Source: Rostratula benghalensis
Lineage: Eukaryota > Chordata > Aves > Charadriiformes > Rostratulidae
Length of the DNA stretch: 64,000 nucleotides
Direction: 5' to 3'
Assembly (NCBI GenBank): GCA_013399305.1
Contig: VXAI01000161.1
Coordinates: forward strand, 1,164,075-1,228,074
Made by a program: the position numbers and the translations under genes. The notes below the pieces were generated by a model. That model had not been told where the DNA came from and searched no databases. It was given only the letters and a program-made list of their open reading frames with translations. Numbering within the stretch: position 1 is the stretch's first letter; each line of letters begins with the position of its first letter. Of the stretch, positions 21,221-33,067 are shown piece after piece.

Positions 21221-24012
21221 CCAATATGTTATGAAAAATAAATCAATAGTTGGTCTGCCCTGTTTATACTCCAGACTTTTTCTAAAGTCACTTGGTACAT
21301 CTAATTGTTTTCTCAACTTTCAGCTTCTACGGAAATACTTAGAAGTGAAAAAAAGGCAGCAAGCAAAACTTCGAGATAATTTTAGCAATAGGAAGAAGCA
21401 AAATGAGAAAGCTACAGGATAAAACAAAAAATGAGCTGAATTTTTACTGTAACTAAGACACTAGGAAAGGAAATCGTTAAATATTTGACAGGTCCTGACA
21501 AGTGTGAAACTTGCTAATAGTGAATGAAAGCTGGGGTATACCGAATTGTAGGAAAGTTTTCCTGGTAAAATGGTCTCATTTGGTGCTGAGACTTTATCAC
21601 CCATAATAAGTAGCAAGTAGGCCTTTTTCTGCAAAGATTTTATGCATTATAAATCATCCTTAATTTCAAAATTATCTGGGTATGAGAACTCAGCAAAAAG
21701 TGAATTTACTGGAAATACAGATAAAAACATGTTTGATGCCCATAACCAAGAAAATTGAGCAGAAATATTCAGATAACTGTTTATAATTCTCTATTGTACC
21801 TTTGTATCAACTCAGAAAAGTCATCCTCAGAAAAATAAGCTGGGTGCAGTTTACGCTCACTTTTTAATGGAATATATAAAATTATTACTATAGACAGAAA
21901 CAGATTTTAATATTAACTAAAAGTGAGCAGTTTGAATAGAATAAAATTTATTTTTTTAAAAAAAGTGAATAAAGCATACATGGAATACTGAAATGGTTTC
22001 AGTAACTTTTTTTTTTTGTCTCCCACAGTGCACTGCAATTTCATGCTTGCTTTGCTTTCAGCTAGACCTAGAGTGAGAAGAGTTGAAGATACCCTCCTGT
22101 CTGGAGGGCAATTTCCTCTTCTTTCATCTTCTGTAACTCTCTGAACACGAACAGTGTCCCACCTTCGAACCACCAGAGCTTGAGTCCAGACACCCCCCCA
22201 ACGCAACGCAACGATGTGTTTCGCCAGGGAAGTGGCAGCCCAGGAGTCTGCTTTCCAAGAGGACACAATGAAGTGGGGGAAAAAAAAAAAAAAAAAAGAA
22301 AAAGACTAAAGTGGGAGTTGAAGGTAAAGAAGACAGAGCCAACATTACCTGGAGGGGCAAAAAAATGTGGTTCCTATGGAATCTCAATGGCAAGATGTTG
22401 AGAGAAATACCATGGGTGACACAAAGCAAGGAAAATTATATTGGGTGTCTTTCACAGGTTTTAATTTATGAATCTCACAATGTCTGCAAGAAGAATATGT
22501 TTTCTCATACTTGTAATGATGGAAGTTGGTCCTGAGGCAGGATTAACACTGCAAATTGGTATCAAACACCCTCAAAAAATCATGAATATTTATGAAAATA
22601 TATTTAATAAACACTTAGAGCCAATAACTGCAATCCTAGAAAACCTGGTGCTGTTAAATCTACAAGCAAGGATGTTACACAGAAAATGATGCAGCGTTTC
22701 TATGTAAAATAGCAAATGACATATTCAAATAAGCCGTAAGATTTATTATATTAGGTAAAGACAGCAAATGAAAGAGCTGTCACCCATTACAAAAACTTGC
22801 TAATGTTTCATCACCGGATTGCAGTGTCCTTTCAGAAAAAACAGATATTACCTTGAGGGGTGGAAGAAAGCACTAATTTAGTCTAAAATTTTAAGTAATA
22901 AGCAGAAAAGGGAGTACCACACAGTTGTGCCATCAAATTATCACCAAGCTTATAAACCAGGATCAAATCAGCAAGAAGCACTGGCTAAAGGAGATCCAAT
23001 AAAGACAGAACATCTGAACAAAGTACAGTCCCAGCTGCTGTCAGGGGAAATGTAAGAAACTGAACTCTCTTTAGAGTTAAATTCAGAAAGGGAAGGAGAG
23101 TGGGAGCCCAGTTCTGATAAGCTCATGACACCTGGGAGGTCAGGTGAAACAATCAGACCTTTAGCAGGACTCCATGCAGTTGAGTTCTGGAGAGGCCACC
23201 ATGTACTCGAGACTTGGGGAAATCTAATCCAGAGGGAGAAATGAGAAAACGCCAAAAACAGGCAGAGATTTTCATGTCTGCATTAGAAGAAAAGCAACAC
23301 CAAAGCACCCAAGAGCCCTGACTCTGCAAAGTGCATGGTGCACTGCCCCGGTGAGGCAAGCCCAGAACAGAGTCAGCAGGAGGAAACAAAAATTGGTCAT
23401 TAAGCAGTGGGAAAAATCAACAGCAACCACATTGCTAAATATTAACTCCCTGGAATAGAGGAGAAGATTTAAGATGACAACAACCCAAAGACCTAATACA
23501 ACACACAAAAGTGCATAATCCCTGGATTTCGAAATTTTAAATTCTTCTAGCCTTGCCTGTTTTACCACCTGCTTTTCCTGTCAAAAGTCACTGGCTTGGG
23601 GAGGTCCAAAAGACTGTGTTTTTTATCACAGCATGAGATGGTCTGGCATCTCAGCTGTTCAAAGAGAAGTTTTGCTTTCTACAGCTGCATCCTATGTTTA
23701 TTTTGTATTTTGTTCTGCATGAATACCAACCAAAAAATATCTGCAGCAAAATTTCCCTGCATCTTAGGTAGTTAAACTTTTGAAAACCAAAACACAGCAG
23801 GAAGGAATAAATAATCACTCCTCAGAATCACTGCATTTTGGGACCTTATAACATAAAGCATGAAATTGTTTGTGCTCAAATAATGGAGGAATGTTAAATG
23901 ACATTACCTGCAATCGTTGACCAACTGTATAGAGCTCACAGAGTGGAATTTCTACAGAAAACAAAACACTCTACGTGGGGTTTTTTCTGCCATAATGATA
24001 TCTTGATGAATA

Positions 24013-24061
24013 TTTTTTTTTAATAGAATTTCAGGATTTTTTTTAAAATAGAATTTCAGGA
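24013..24061. repeat. Tandem duplication of a 24-25 bp unit
   Basis: T9-AATAGAATTTCAGGA is directly followed by T8-AAAATAGAATTTCAGGA. A local replication-slippage duplication. Confidence 0.85.
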
Positions 24062-24461
24062 GTTTCCAAACAAACTTCCTACAGAAAGGTAAGAAAGCCT
24101 TGATTTTCTATACCCCTTGGTTATATCTAGCATTTATAAGAATGCAAGGCAGGAAATTTTCTATGTTCTGTACATTCAGATTGTCTACCTTAAGATGTAC
24201 ATATGGTCAGATGGATTCCACCTAAACGGCAAATGAATATGACAAAGTTGTCTTGAATTAATATATGTTACAGAAAATCTAAGCTACAGTAGCAAGCAAG
24301 CCAAGATTTCAGTCCGTAATATGTAAGAACATTCACAGTGACATGCCTTTGATTAAGTAACTTCAGCACATTTAGCTGCAGTTCTGAACAGAGTCAAACG
24401 AAAACTTGCGGCTTTTCGGCAATTTAATCTATTCCAGAGACTGCATGAGTGTAATGTGGCA

Positions 24462-24475
24462 GTTGCTATAGTAAC
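24462..24475. promoter_or_regulatory. RFX X-box-like palindromic motif
   Basis: GTTGCTATAGTAAC fits the imperfect palindrome of the RFX X-box (GTNRCC, short spacer, RGYAAC) with one C-to-T change in the first half. It lies in apparently unique sequence. No promoter or transcription start is visible nearby, so at most it would be a distal element. Confidence 0.35.
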
Positions 24476-25139
24476 CACATTTTTCCTTGGAACTCGTGGT
24501 ACTGTAAGCGATTCCTCCATCTCTCTAAGTTACTGCTCTGCTATGATGCTGCAGCAGTGTCTAACCCAGAAATCTAACCCAGTCACTAGTTACTTAAAAT
24601 ATATTTAACATTTTCCAAAAGATCTCTTTTTGAAGGATTAATTCTACCCTGTGCTGTTCTGACTTTGCACCCTCTCATAAATCCATCAGATGACAATTCA
24701 GACAAAGGAAGAAAAGTTGAAAAACTGCAAAAAAGTGGTAAATGTATCCATTCATAATTTATAAATTATATTTAAATTACCATTTCCATGTATAATATAT
24801 AAAAAATATGTCAACACTTGTTCTTAAGTTTTCCTCTTAGGACGTTCTTTGAAGTATACCTTGGTGGCAATGCATCCCAAAGGATTTTACTCTGTTAAAA
24901 AATAAAAAAGCATTATTTACTGATGGTCACTGCAAAGCATTTTTATTTTCTGTGACTTTTTCACTTAATTCAGTCTTAATCAAAATAGTCCAGGTTCAAA
25001 GTCATGTTTGTAATTTACACCTTTGTAAGTGAATCAGCAGACTCTGCTCTTTTTTACATTACTCAATACAATAGCATATTAATGAACCAAAATGTAGGGG
25101 ACTATGGACATAAAAATGTGCTAAAATAAAAGGCATTAC

Positions 25140-25275
25140 CTGAATACCTGGTGTCAGGGATTTCAGGGGTGCTGAACATCCACAGCTCCAAGTGAAAGAA
25201 TGGGAACTGACATCAGTGGGATTATAGTGGCTTCCAGCAACTGTGAGTTTGGCCTCAAGGTGATCTAATACCTCT
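25140..25275 (-). repeat. Possible ancient sauropsid interspersed repeat scrap
   Basis: The minus strand reads like the old 'tcagtgggagctgtgggtgctcagcacctctgaaaatcaggcc' repeat wording found in turtles, crocodilians and birds: GATGTCAGTTCCCATTC, GGAGCTGTGGATGTTCAGC and ACCCCTGAAATCCCTGACAC. It is weak and from memory only. Confidence 0.35.
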
Positions 25276-25560
25276 TTTTGGTGTTTTGTTTCTGTTTGAC
25301 AGCACCAGCACGACCCAAAATATTTCCTCTTCTTTACAATTAAACTAAGAAAATAAGCTCTGTAAAACAGATCACTCAATGCATTTAGGCAGTTTCCTGT
25401 GTAAGAATTCTTTAAAAAATTGTTATTTCCTTGATTATTGCTATTCCAATTCCTCTGTTAATATGTTGCTATTAAAAATTCCCATTAAATCATCCCAAGC
25501 AAACAAGGAAATGTACAATTCAGATATTCATTCTGATTTAAGACAGAGTCAACTACTTAT

Positions 25561-25976
25561 GGCTGGAGCACCTCTCTCTATGAGGACAGGCTGAGAGAGT
25601 TGGGGTTGTTCAGCCTGGAGAAGAGAAAGCTCCGGGAAGACCTAAGAGCCCCTTCCAGTCCTTAAAGGGGACAGGAGAGATGGGGAGGGACTCTTTACCA
25701 GGGAGCAGAGCCACAGGGGAAAATATTTTAAATGGAGAGGAGACTTAGATTAGCTATAGGGAAGAATTTTTTTTCCTGTGAGGGTGGTGAGACACTGGAA
25801 CAGGTTGCCCAGAGAAGTTGTGGCTGCCCCATCCCTGGGAGTGTTCAAGGCCAGGCTGGATGGGGCTTGGAGCAACCTGGTCTGGTGGGAGGTGTCCCTG
25901 CCCATGGCAGTGAGACTGGAACTCAATGATCTTTAAGGTCCCTTCCAACCAAAATTATTCTATGGTTCTATGATTA
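25561..25976 (+). mobile_element. CR1 LINE, 416 bp, NLVWWEVSLP subfamily
   Basis: Starts in ORF2 at the GCTGGAGCACCTCTCTCTA region ([15 protein letters not shown]). It continues through [20 protein letters not shown] in a shifted frame and the NLVWWEVSLPMA segment, and ends CTATGGTTCTATGATTA. The EGLF segment near 25670-25690 is shortened, and at least one frameshift splits the ORF. Confidence 0.94.
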
Positions 25977-26100
25977 TGTGCTAGAGACCTTCAACTACAA
26001 TTTTTGATCCCTTTATTTCCAATTGTAATTTCATCATTTCCCTATTGTAAAGCATCATTTCATTTTAAGGTTTTCAGATTTTAAGTTTCCCCTTCTACTG

Positions 26101-26620
26101 TACCCTGATGAGGCCCCATTTGGAGTCTTGCATCCAGTTCTGGGCTCCCCAGTTCAAGAAGGACAGGGAACTGCTGGAGAGGGTACAGCAGAGCACCACA
26201 AAGATGATGAGGAGCGTCTCTCTTATGAGGAAAGGCTGAGGGACTTGGGTCTTTTTAGTCTGGAGAAGAGAAGGCTGAGGAGGGATCTGATCAACACCTA
26301 TAAATACTTAAAGGGTGGGTGTCAGGAGAAAAGGGCCAGTCTTTTTTCAGTGGCGCCCAGTGACAGGACAAGAGGGAATGGGCACAAACATGTACATAAG
26401 AAGTTCCATCTCAACATGAGGAGGAACTTCTTTCCTGTGAGGGTGGCAGAACCCTGGAACAGGCTGCCCAGGGAGGTGGTGGAGTTTCTGTCTCTGAAGA
26501 GTTTCTAACCCCACTTGGATACGTTCCTGTGCAACCTGCTGTGGGTGGACCTGCTTTAGCAGGGGATTGGATGATCTCCAGAGGTTCCTTCCAACCCATA
26601 TCATTCTGTGATTCTGTGAT
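26101..26620 (+). mobile_element. CR1 LINE, 520 bp, CNLLWVDLL subfamily
   Basis: A frame at 26128-26508 carries most of the ORF2 C-terminus: [50 protein letters not shown] and [20 protein letters not shown]. It is interrupted near 26505 (TAA), where a tail reading CNLLWVDLL follows. Ends ATTCTGTGATTCTGTGAT. It lies 124 bp downstream of a CR1 of another subfamily on the same strand. Confidence 0.95.
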
Positions 26621-27085
26621 GGTACTAGCCTTGCCCACTAAGCTTCTTGTAGCATGGAACAAGAGGAGCTGAGGCTCAACATCTGAGTACCAAGCTCAAG
26701 GAGAACTGCTTGATGCAGCCATAAGGAGCTTTGGTAAGAAACTCTCACTATCTCAAGGGGTTTTAGGGGCTTTACTTCCAAGAGTTGGCCGTGGCACCCA
26801 TGATATTAAATGTTCCTTTCTCCTGGGCTGTGACTGCTTGTTACAAAACACTGCCTCTTCCACAAGCAATCCCCTCTTTTATGTAATAATATCATGCCCA
26901 GTAATGCCAGGAGTCATCAGGAAGTGGGAAATAAGGTCTTGGCATTCTCCTCTGTCTCAGAATCTCCTTATCACTGGCAGACCTCTTCTAGCAGAAAAAC
27001 AGTGATTTTACCACTCCTGTTTAAATCAAACCAGACCACAGGAAAGAATTCAAGATATGCTGGTAAGTAGAAAAAGCCAAAATTA
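26621..27085. other. Unique spacer between CR1 copies
   Basis: No gene or repeat recognised in this 465-bp stretch. Confidence 0.4.
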
Positions 27086-27423
27086 CGGAATCAGTCACAG
27101 AGTCTTCCTGGCTGAAAGGGATCTTTGAGACCATTGAGTCCAACCATAAACAAACGAACAAAAAAACCCCAAAACAAAACAGAACAGCTACACCCAAAAA
27201 AACCCCCCACCACAACAGCCACCCAACCTATCAATCTCAGCCACTTAGAACATGAATTGCCACACCTACACATGTCTTAAATACCTCCAGGGATGGTGAC
27301 CCAAGCAGCTCCCTGGGCAGGCCCTTCCAGTTCTGACCACTCTTTCAGCAAAGTCATTCTTCCTAATATCTAATCTGAACCTCCCCTGCTACAACTTCAG
27401 ACCATTGCCATTCTTCTGCTCGT
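27086..27423 (-). mobile_element. Older CR1 LINE with an A/C-rich insert (reverse)
   Basis: On + it opens CAGTCACAGAGTCTTCCTGG, then GACCATTGAGTCCAACC. An A/C-rich low-complexity stretch follows (about 27145-27225), then the conserved ACCTCCAGGGATGGTGACCC, GGCAGGCCCTTCCAG, TCCTAATATCTAATCTGAAC and CTCCCCTGCTACAACTTCAG. It resembles the 54944 copy more than the other two subfamilies and is more diverged, so it is likely older. Confidence 0.88.
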
Positions 27424-29916
27424 GTTTGCATATCCCGAGCCCAGTCCAGCTAAACTGGTGATGAAAACAGGTTAATCTGGTGACAGCAGCTTCTGTGCAG
27501 GGTGACAGATCCAAATAAAAATGCACGTGGGGTGAATATTATCTGTGCCCCAGGAGCTCTACCAGTGGGGACACCCTACTGCTCTCAGTGTGTAGACACA
27601 TCTGGGTGCTTTGGCATCCTGACTGTAGGTGCAGAAGCTCCAAATGTACATACTCCCAGTGTCATCTGTGTCACAATACCGAGCAAAAAAACAATGCTTT
27701 AATGCCCATAAAAATCTGTAATTTTTCAGATTTACCCTCTGCAAAAAATGATGGTGTTGGCAACGCAGAAAATAATGATCTATTTCACAGACTTATGGCA
27801 AGGACTAATTAGTCAGTGTTTATGCAGTATCGCAGAGATAGCAAGTCATGTTGGTGGGATACATGATTAAGTTTGGAGCCAACATAAAGCCTGAGGAAGT
27901 TTCTCTTACTATTGGAAAATGAGGGTGACTGATCTCGTGCAACGTGACATAACAGTGTTAGTCCCCAGCGAGTGATGGATAAGACAGATGTCTTTTCCTG
28001 CAAGGCAGCCTGGTTGTGCACCCTCCCCTAGTTACCATTCTGAATTAAATTGCATTTTGCAATCTACTCATATGTGCAGTGCAAAGGGCAGATATTTCTT
28101 ATGTTTCTCAACCATAGCAAACCACCTGTCATCTTTCTCTATTTGATTTACTACATAACAGCTTCTAACAGCACCAGAACTTGTGATAATTTCCTTAAAG
28201 CAAATTTGCTATTTCTTATCTAATCCAAATAGCAGTAATTGTTTACTATACCTCTCCTGTCCTACTTAAAATGTGAAGCTACTATTGTCAACAGCATTTT
28301 GATTTCCATGCAGACAGCACTGTTTCTTGGTTAAAAAAAAAAAAAAAAATCATTCAGCAAGCTGCCTGTTTCCATTACTCAGTTAAACTTCAGATTCCAT
28401 TTTGCTACTCTCTCATTCAGGGGTTTTTTTTCCCCCTGTTCTTCCTCTAGCTTCTTCCTCCAGCTTCTTCCTCCAACTCCCAGTACACATGTCTCTATTC
28501 AAGATTAAGAACCAACAGTAAAAAACAAACCACCTTTGTTTCTTGCAAAGAACTATGGGATACTGACAGATGAGTTAAACTGGAGTTGTCAGAACATTTG
28601 TTTTCAGCTTGAACCCAGGTCAGTTTTTCCTTTAACTTAAAATAGTATTTCTATAACGCAGGTCATTGTGGCAAATCTGAAGGAAATCACCCAGAAAGTA
28701 GAGCCAATGTCCTAACACAGCTTAAGTGCTTGTAAATGGATTTCTTCTGTGTTCTTACTAAACTAAATTGAAGAGTAATGATTTATAGTATTACCATGTA
28801 ACAACAATCAGTACATTAGATGTTACATTATCCATTAAGATCAAAGGATTTTATTGATATTGTTTTGTTTTTTAGGAGCCTGTGATGACCTCCACCAGTA
28901 AATAAGTATTTAGTTGCCATAATAGATGCCAGATGTAAATTGCCACTCCATCTGTAATACAGCTTTCCCCAGTGTGCCCAGTTTTAGTCAAATAAATATT
29001 CTTACTCAAGCAAGTAGGTTGTTGTTGCTATTAATCTTGAAGATGGATTAAAGATTTGGATTTCTTGAATGTTAATCTTTTTGCCACATTCTGCTAATAT
29101 TTTCTCAAGTGTTCAGAGCCCACAGTATTTAGATTCCCACAGGAAACCAAGGGGCTTGTATGATGCAATCTTATGGGATTCAGGACTTTATCCCATTTCA
29201 GAAGTAACCTGGGCACATAGATCAGATTAATAGGGCTTTGGGAGAAAGATTTTTGGTTCTGTCTTTCTTCCAATTCATAGAAATACAAACCATGTCAGTT
29301 CCTAAATATTTAAAAGCAACTGTGACAGAGATGTAGAGGTCCAACTGGGAAATCAAGTAGTTGTCAAATGGATAATTTCATATTTTAGCAAAAAGAAGAA
29401 GAAAGAATATGAAAAAAAATGCAAAGAAAGGCAGGACTGATAATCACATACATAATAATCACGTTGGCACTAATAAAATTTTGCACCGAGAGGACATTTT
29501 CATCAAGCTATTTGTTGTTGTGCTTTTAGCCAGCTACGGTATTTTTCTCGGTTTGCAAGCACAGGCAATGTAGACTTAATAAAGATGGATCTGTTCCAGG
29601 GTCCAGTGCAAGTCAAAGATTAAAAGCCATTTAATTTTTTCTCTCTTTCATCAGAATGAATACACTGTGCTAGCAACCTGACACAAAAGCTACTGTATGC
29701 TACAGGGACCCATAAACTCTTACCACCAGCCCGGGACTGTAACACTGAATTTCCCAAACACCCTTTGTGTAACCTTTTCAGCTTTTTATGAACAGAGAGT
29801 GGAGATTTTTTTTTTATGCTTTTTCTTGTGCTTTTTTTTTTTCCCTCTAAATAGCAGGATGACCATCATGGTGGTTTTAGTTTATGTTTCCCTTTATAAA
29901 ATCATGCATGTTACAA
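27424..29916. other. Unique DNA, 2.5 kb, no gene recognised
   Basis: Holds A17 at 28333-28349 and the 13-bp tandem repeat at 28439-28477. The open frames at 27502-27812 overlap on opposite strands without a recognisable domain. Confidence 0.4.
28439..28477. repeat. 13-bp tandem repeat, three copies
   Basis: TTCTTCCTCTAGC, TTCTTCCTCCAGC, TTCTTCCTCCAAC: one or two changes between neighbours. A pyrimidine-rich mini-array. Confidence 0.95.
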
Positions 29917-30110
29917 TATCACAGAATCACAGAACGATATGGGGTTGGAAGGGACCTCTGGAGATCATCTAGTCCAACACCTTGCCAGAGCAGGTTGCAC
30001 AGGAACGTGTCAACATGGGGTCTGAATATCTTCAGAGACAGAGACTCCACCACCTCTCTGGGCAGCCTCTTCCAGGGCTCTGCCGCCCTCACAAGAGAGA
30101 TGTTCCTTCT
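29917..30110 (-). mobile_element. CR1 LINE, 3' end (reverse), CNLLWVDLL subfamily
   Basis: On + it starts ATATCACAGAATCACAGAAC, then GATATGGGGTTGGAAGGGAC, GCAGGTTGCACAGGAACG, ACAGAGACTCCACCACCTCT and TCTTCCAGGGCTCTGCC. It breaks off in the MRRNFF region near 30110. Confidence 0.93.
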
Positions 30111-30294
30111 CTACACTTCTTTCAAAAAACCTCATGACATTTATTTCAATACTTAGTGCGAGCATGACCTGGCTTAGATGATATCAGAATCCACCCTTAA
30201 GATAAAAGTGTAAGGATTGGATTTTTTTTTTTTTCTGTCTCTTTTTTACCAGTGCTGCCACAGAATGATAATCAGCACCTGCATAACTGTAAAC

Positions 30295-30310
30295 AATATA
30301 TATATATATT
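30295..30310. repeat. (TA)n microsatellite
   Basis: A 16-bp AATATATATATATATT tract, directly self-complementary. Confidence 0.85.
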
Positions 30311-30541
30311 AATTTTTGATCTGACATAAGATTAACTTTCAGATAGATATTTAGAGACTACATTGACCTAAACCTTACCAATGTAATAGCCTGTTAAATC
30401 TCCCTGACTCATGGTTTTCTCCTTTTCATTAGCATAGGTTTTCTGATTTCTCATTCCAAGTTCCCATTTTATATTTCATTCAGCAGACTTCTGATTTCCC
30501 TCCACCACCTGCTAATAGCTAAAACAATGTTTCACAAATTT

Positions 30542-30563
30542 AAAAAAAAAAAAAAAAAAAAAA
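30542..30563. repeat. Poly-A run (22 A)
   Basis: A homopolymer after CACAAATTT. No retrocopy seen upstream. Confidence 0.9.
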
Positions 30564-30756
30564 GGTAATAAGGAGGGAAAACAGAGGGAATTGGATGCTG
30601 ATTTCCCTAAGTCCATCTGTGAGAGCTTTCAGTTTTGGAGGCATGAGAACACCACCAAGTTACCCATCCTTTCTGACAAGATATAAGTACTCCCACTCAA
30701 CCAAATTCTACTTGAGTAGATGTTAGTGACACTTCAATTTCTGAGGACAATTCTCT

Positions 30757-30802
30757 AGTCTTTAAAGTCCCTTCCAACTCTAACCATTCTATGAATCTAT
30801 GA
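30757..30802 (+). mobile_element. Very short CR1 3' end
   Basis: A 46-bp remnant: AGTCTTTAAAGTCCCTTCC, AACTCTAACC and tail CATTCTATGAATCTATGA. It faces the reverse copy at 30884 tail to tail. Confidence 0.85.
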
Positions 30803-30883
30803 ACTGTACTTGCATGATTTAGGTGATACTATGGAACAGCAAGACACTATGCAGTAGCTGAAGGAAAAGAAATAACAAATCCA

Positions 30884-31168
30884 AATCATAGAATCATAGA
30901 ATGGTTAGAGTTGGAGGGATCTTAAAGATCATGGAGTTGCAACTCCCTGCTCTGGGCAGAGACACCTCCCTCTGCACCCAAAGCCCCATCCAGCCTGGCC
31001 TTGAACACCTCCAGGGATGGAGCAGCCACAACTTCTCTGGGCAACCTGTTCCAGTGTCTCACCACCCTCACAGCAAAGAATTTCTCCCTAAAATCTCATC
31101 TAAATCTCCCCTCTTTCAGCTTAAAACTGTTACCCCTCGTCCTATCACTCCACTCCCTGATAAAGGGA
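30884..31168 (-). mobile_element. CR1 LINE, 285 bp (reverse)
   Basis: On + the order is AATCATAGAATCATAGAATG, TTAGAGTTGGAGGGATC, the ORF2 C-terminus reverse (GCCCCATCCAGCCTGGCC, GGGCAACCTGTTCCAGTG, CTCACCACCCTCACAGC), then ACTCCACTCCCTGATAAAGG at the 5' truncation. The NLVWWEVSLP segment near 30960-30985 is altered and loses part of the DQ-coding wording. Confidence 0.93.
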
Positions 31169-33067
31169 ATGTAGTAATAAAAAAATATAACTCCATCACC
31201 CAATGGCAGTACAGAGCCATGTTTAACTTAATTCATAAAACACTCCATGGCACTGGAAGACATCACATCATTTGGTCACCTGACTGCCAGGCCATGTGAC
31301 TACCGAACAGTTTTGCTCTGTATTTTTAAGACAGACCCTGAGACTGGCCTTATCTGGTGTTGTCCTAGTCCATAATCTCAAATTCCCTTCTGTATGTGAG
31401 AGGAAGACTGGGAAGAATTTTACCATTTCATCTTGCCAGCTTGTGCTGAGACATATTTAAATTTGGTCATAAGAACTCATATGTATGCCAATAACACACA
31501 AAATTCCTGAAGATGATTTGGCAATATGAACAGAGCAGAAGAAAAATTTCAAAGAGAAATTCATACCTGGCTGTGGTTTTCAAATCTTCTAAAATCCAGA
31601 AGGCAAGAGGCAGATAGGGAGAGTTGAATCCAAGCCCATTTTGAAGAACCATTTATCATAAAACTGCTAAGGAAAAAAAAAATATTAACAAGGATGAATC
31701 AGGGATAAAGAATACAGGAATATTTATCTTTCAACTTTAATCCTACTAATTGCATACAAACATACAAAGCTTTGTAGTCAGACATAAGATTAAATCTCCC
31801 ATATAATTGCATTCCAGGCTATTTTTTTTCTTCTTTCTTGGGTATTCATCCCCTAATTAGGCCTAGGAAGATGAATAAATATGTTTTTATTTGTATCACC
31901 ACCTATGCAGAACTCAACTACATGTTGTTAACCACAGACTATGTGAGAACCATCCTACAATAAATGTGTAACTGACTTAAATTCTGATCTATGCATCTTT
32001 TATATTGTAAGTTATTTCATGCAACTTAGTGCTTTATAAAAATCTAAGTGTCTATTCACATTGAAAAAGGTAAATTCAGATGCAATGTACCAATTCCCAT
32101 TAGCTGTGCAATTAGGCTTAAAGGCCTTTTCCTATGTTACAAACCAGCACAGCAGAAACAAACAAAAAAAAACCCAAAACCAATCTTCATGAGCTTCTTA
32201 GAAGCTCTGTTAAAACATACAAAAGCCATAAGAAATCACTATGATTGGAAAACATTTTAAACTTAACTTTTTTCCATTGTTTCTTTTCCAATGGGTTTCC
32301 TCTGGGAAATGCAAATTTTCTTTTTGGACAGACATGCAATAATGTAGCTCTAACACTAACTGGGATTTAACTCTTTGAAACAGAAAGACTGTCTTTTTGC
32401 TATGCCAATTTCATAATTGTGGCTGTCAAATCTGAGCTGTTGCCTGAGACAGGAACAGCAGGGAGATGAGGGAAATACAGCATTTTTCAATCAAAAAGTC
32501 AGGTTCGATTTCATTTAGCGACATCTCCTTTCTCCTCACGTACTTTGCATTACCAATTTACATCATGAGCAGCAGAGATTCAGACACATTTGTAACCTGT
32601 GTAAAAATTCTGGACATTCTTTTTCTTTTCCTCTTCAACTGCACATACATACAAACACACATATAAACAGAACGATCAGAGCACTCAGAAATCAAGGTGA
32701 CGTGTAAACAGACTTCTCATATTCTAAAAATATCTGTCATCAGAATAGGATTTTGGAGTTTTTCGTACGGCTGTACTTAAAATGGGTCAGAACACGTACA
32801 GAATATGTAGTATATTGAATTTCCCATGGCACCATTGAAGTTAGAATATGCTTCTTTGTATTAATTTGAGAGAAGTCAGCAGCCAACAGTCAGGTGATCA
32901 CATCTCAGCTATATTCCTCAAACTAAAATTATGACTGTAAAGAAGTCCACCACAGTAAAAATGGAACTGCATCTAATTACACTCTGAGTTTTGCCTTTCT
33001 ACACCTTTCCTTGTATCGCACTAACAGACCTGCCAGGACCTCAGCATCTTCTGGAGCACAGAGCTCA
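31169..33067. other. Unique DNA, 1.9 kb, no gene recognised
   Basis: AT-rich. Open frames are short and without recognisable domains. Confidence 0.4.

Larger units (their letters stand above)
21221..25560. other. Unique DNA, 4.3 kb, no gene recognised
   Basis: Holds an A18 run at 22280-22297, a short tandem duplication at 24013-24061, an X-box-like motif at 24462 and a possible ancient repeat scrap at 25140-25275. No recognisable exon. Open frames around 21913-22430 are driven by poly-A/T runs. Confidence 0.4.
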
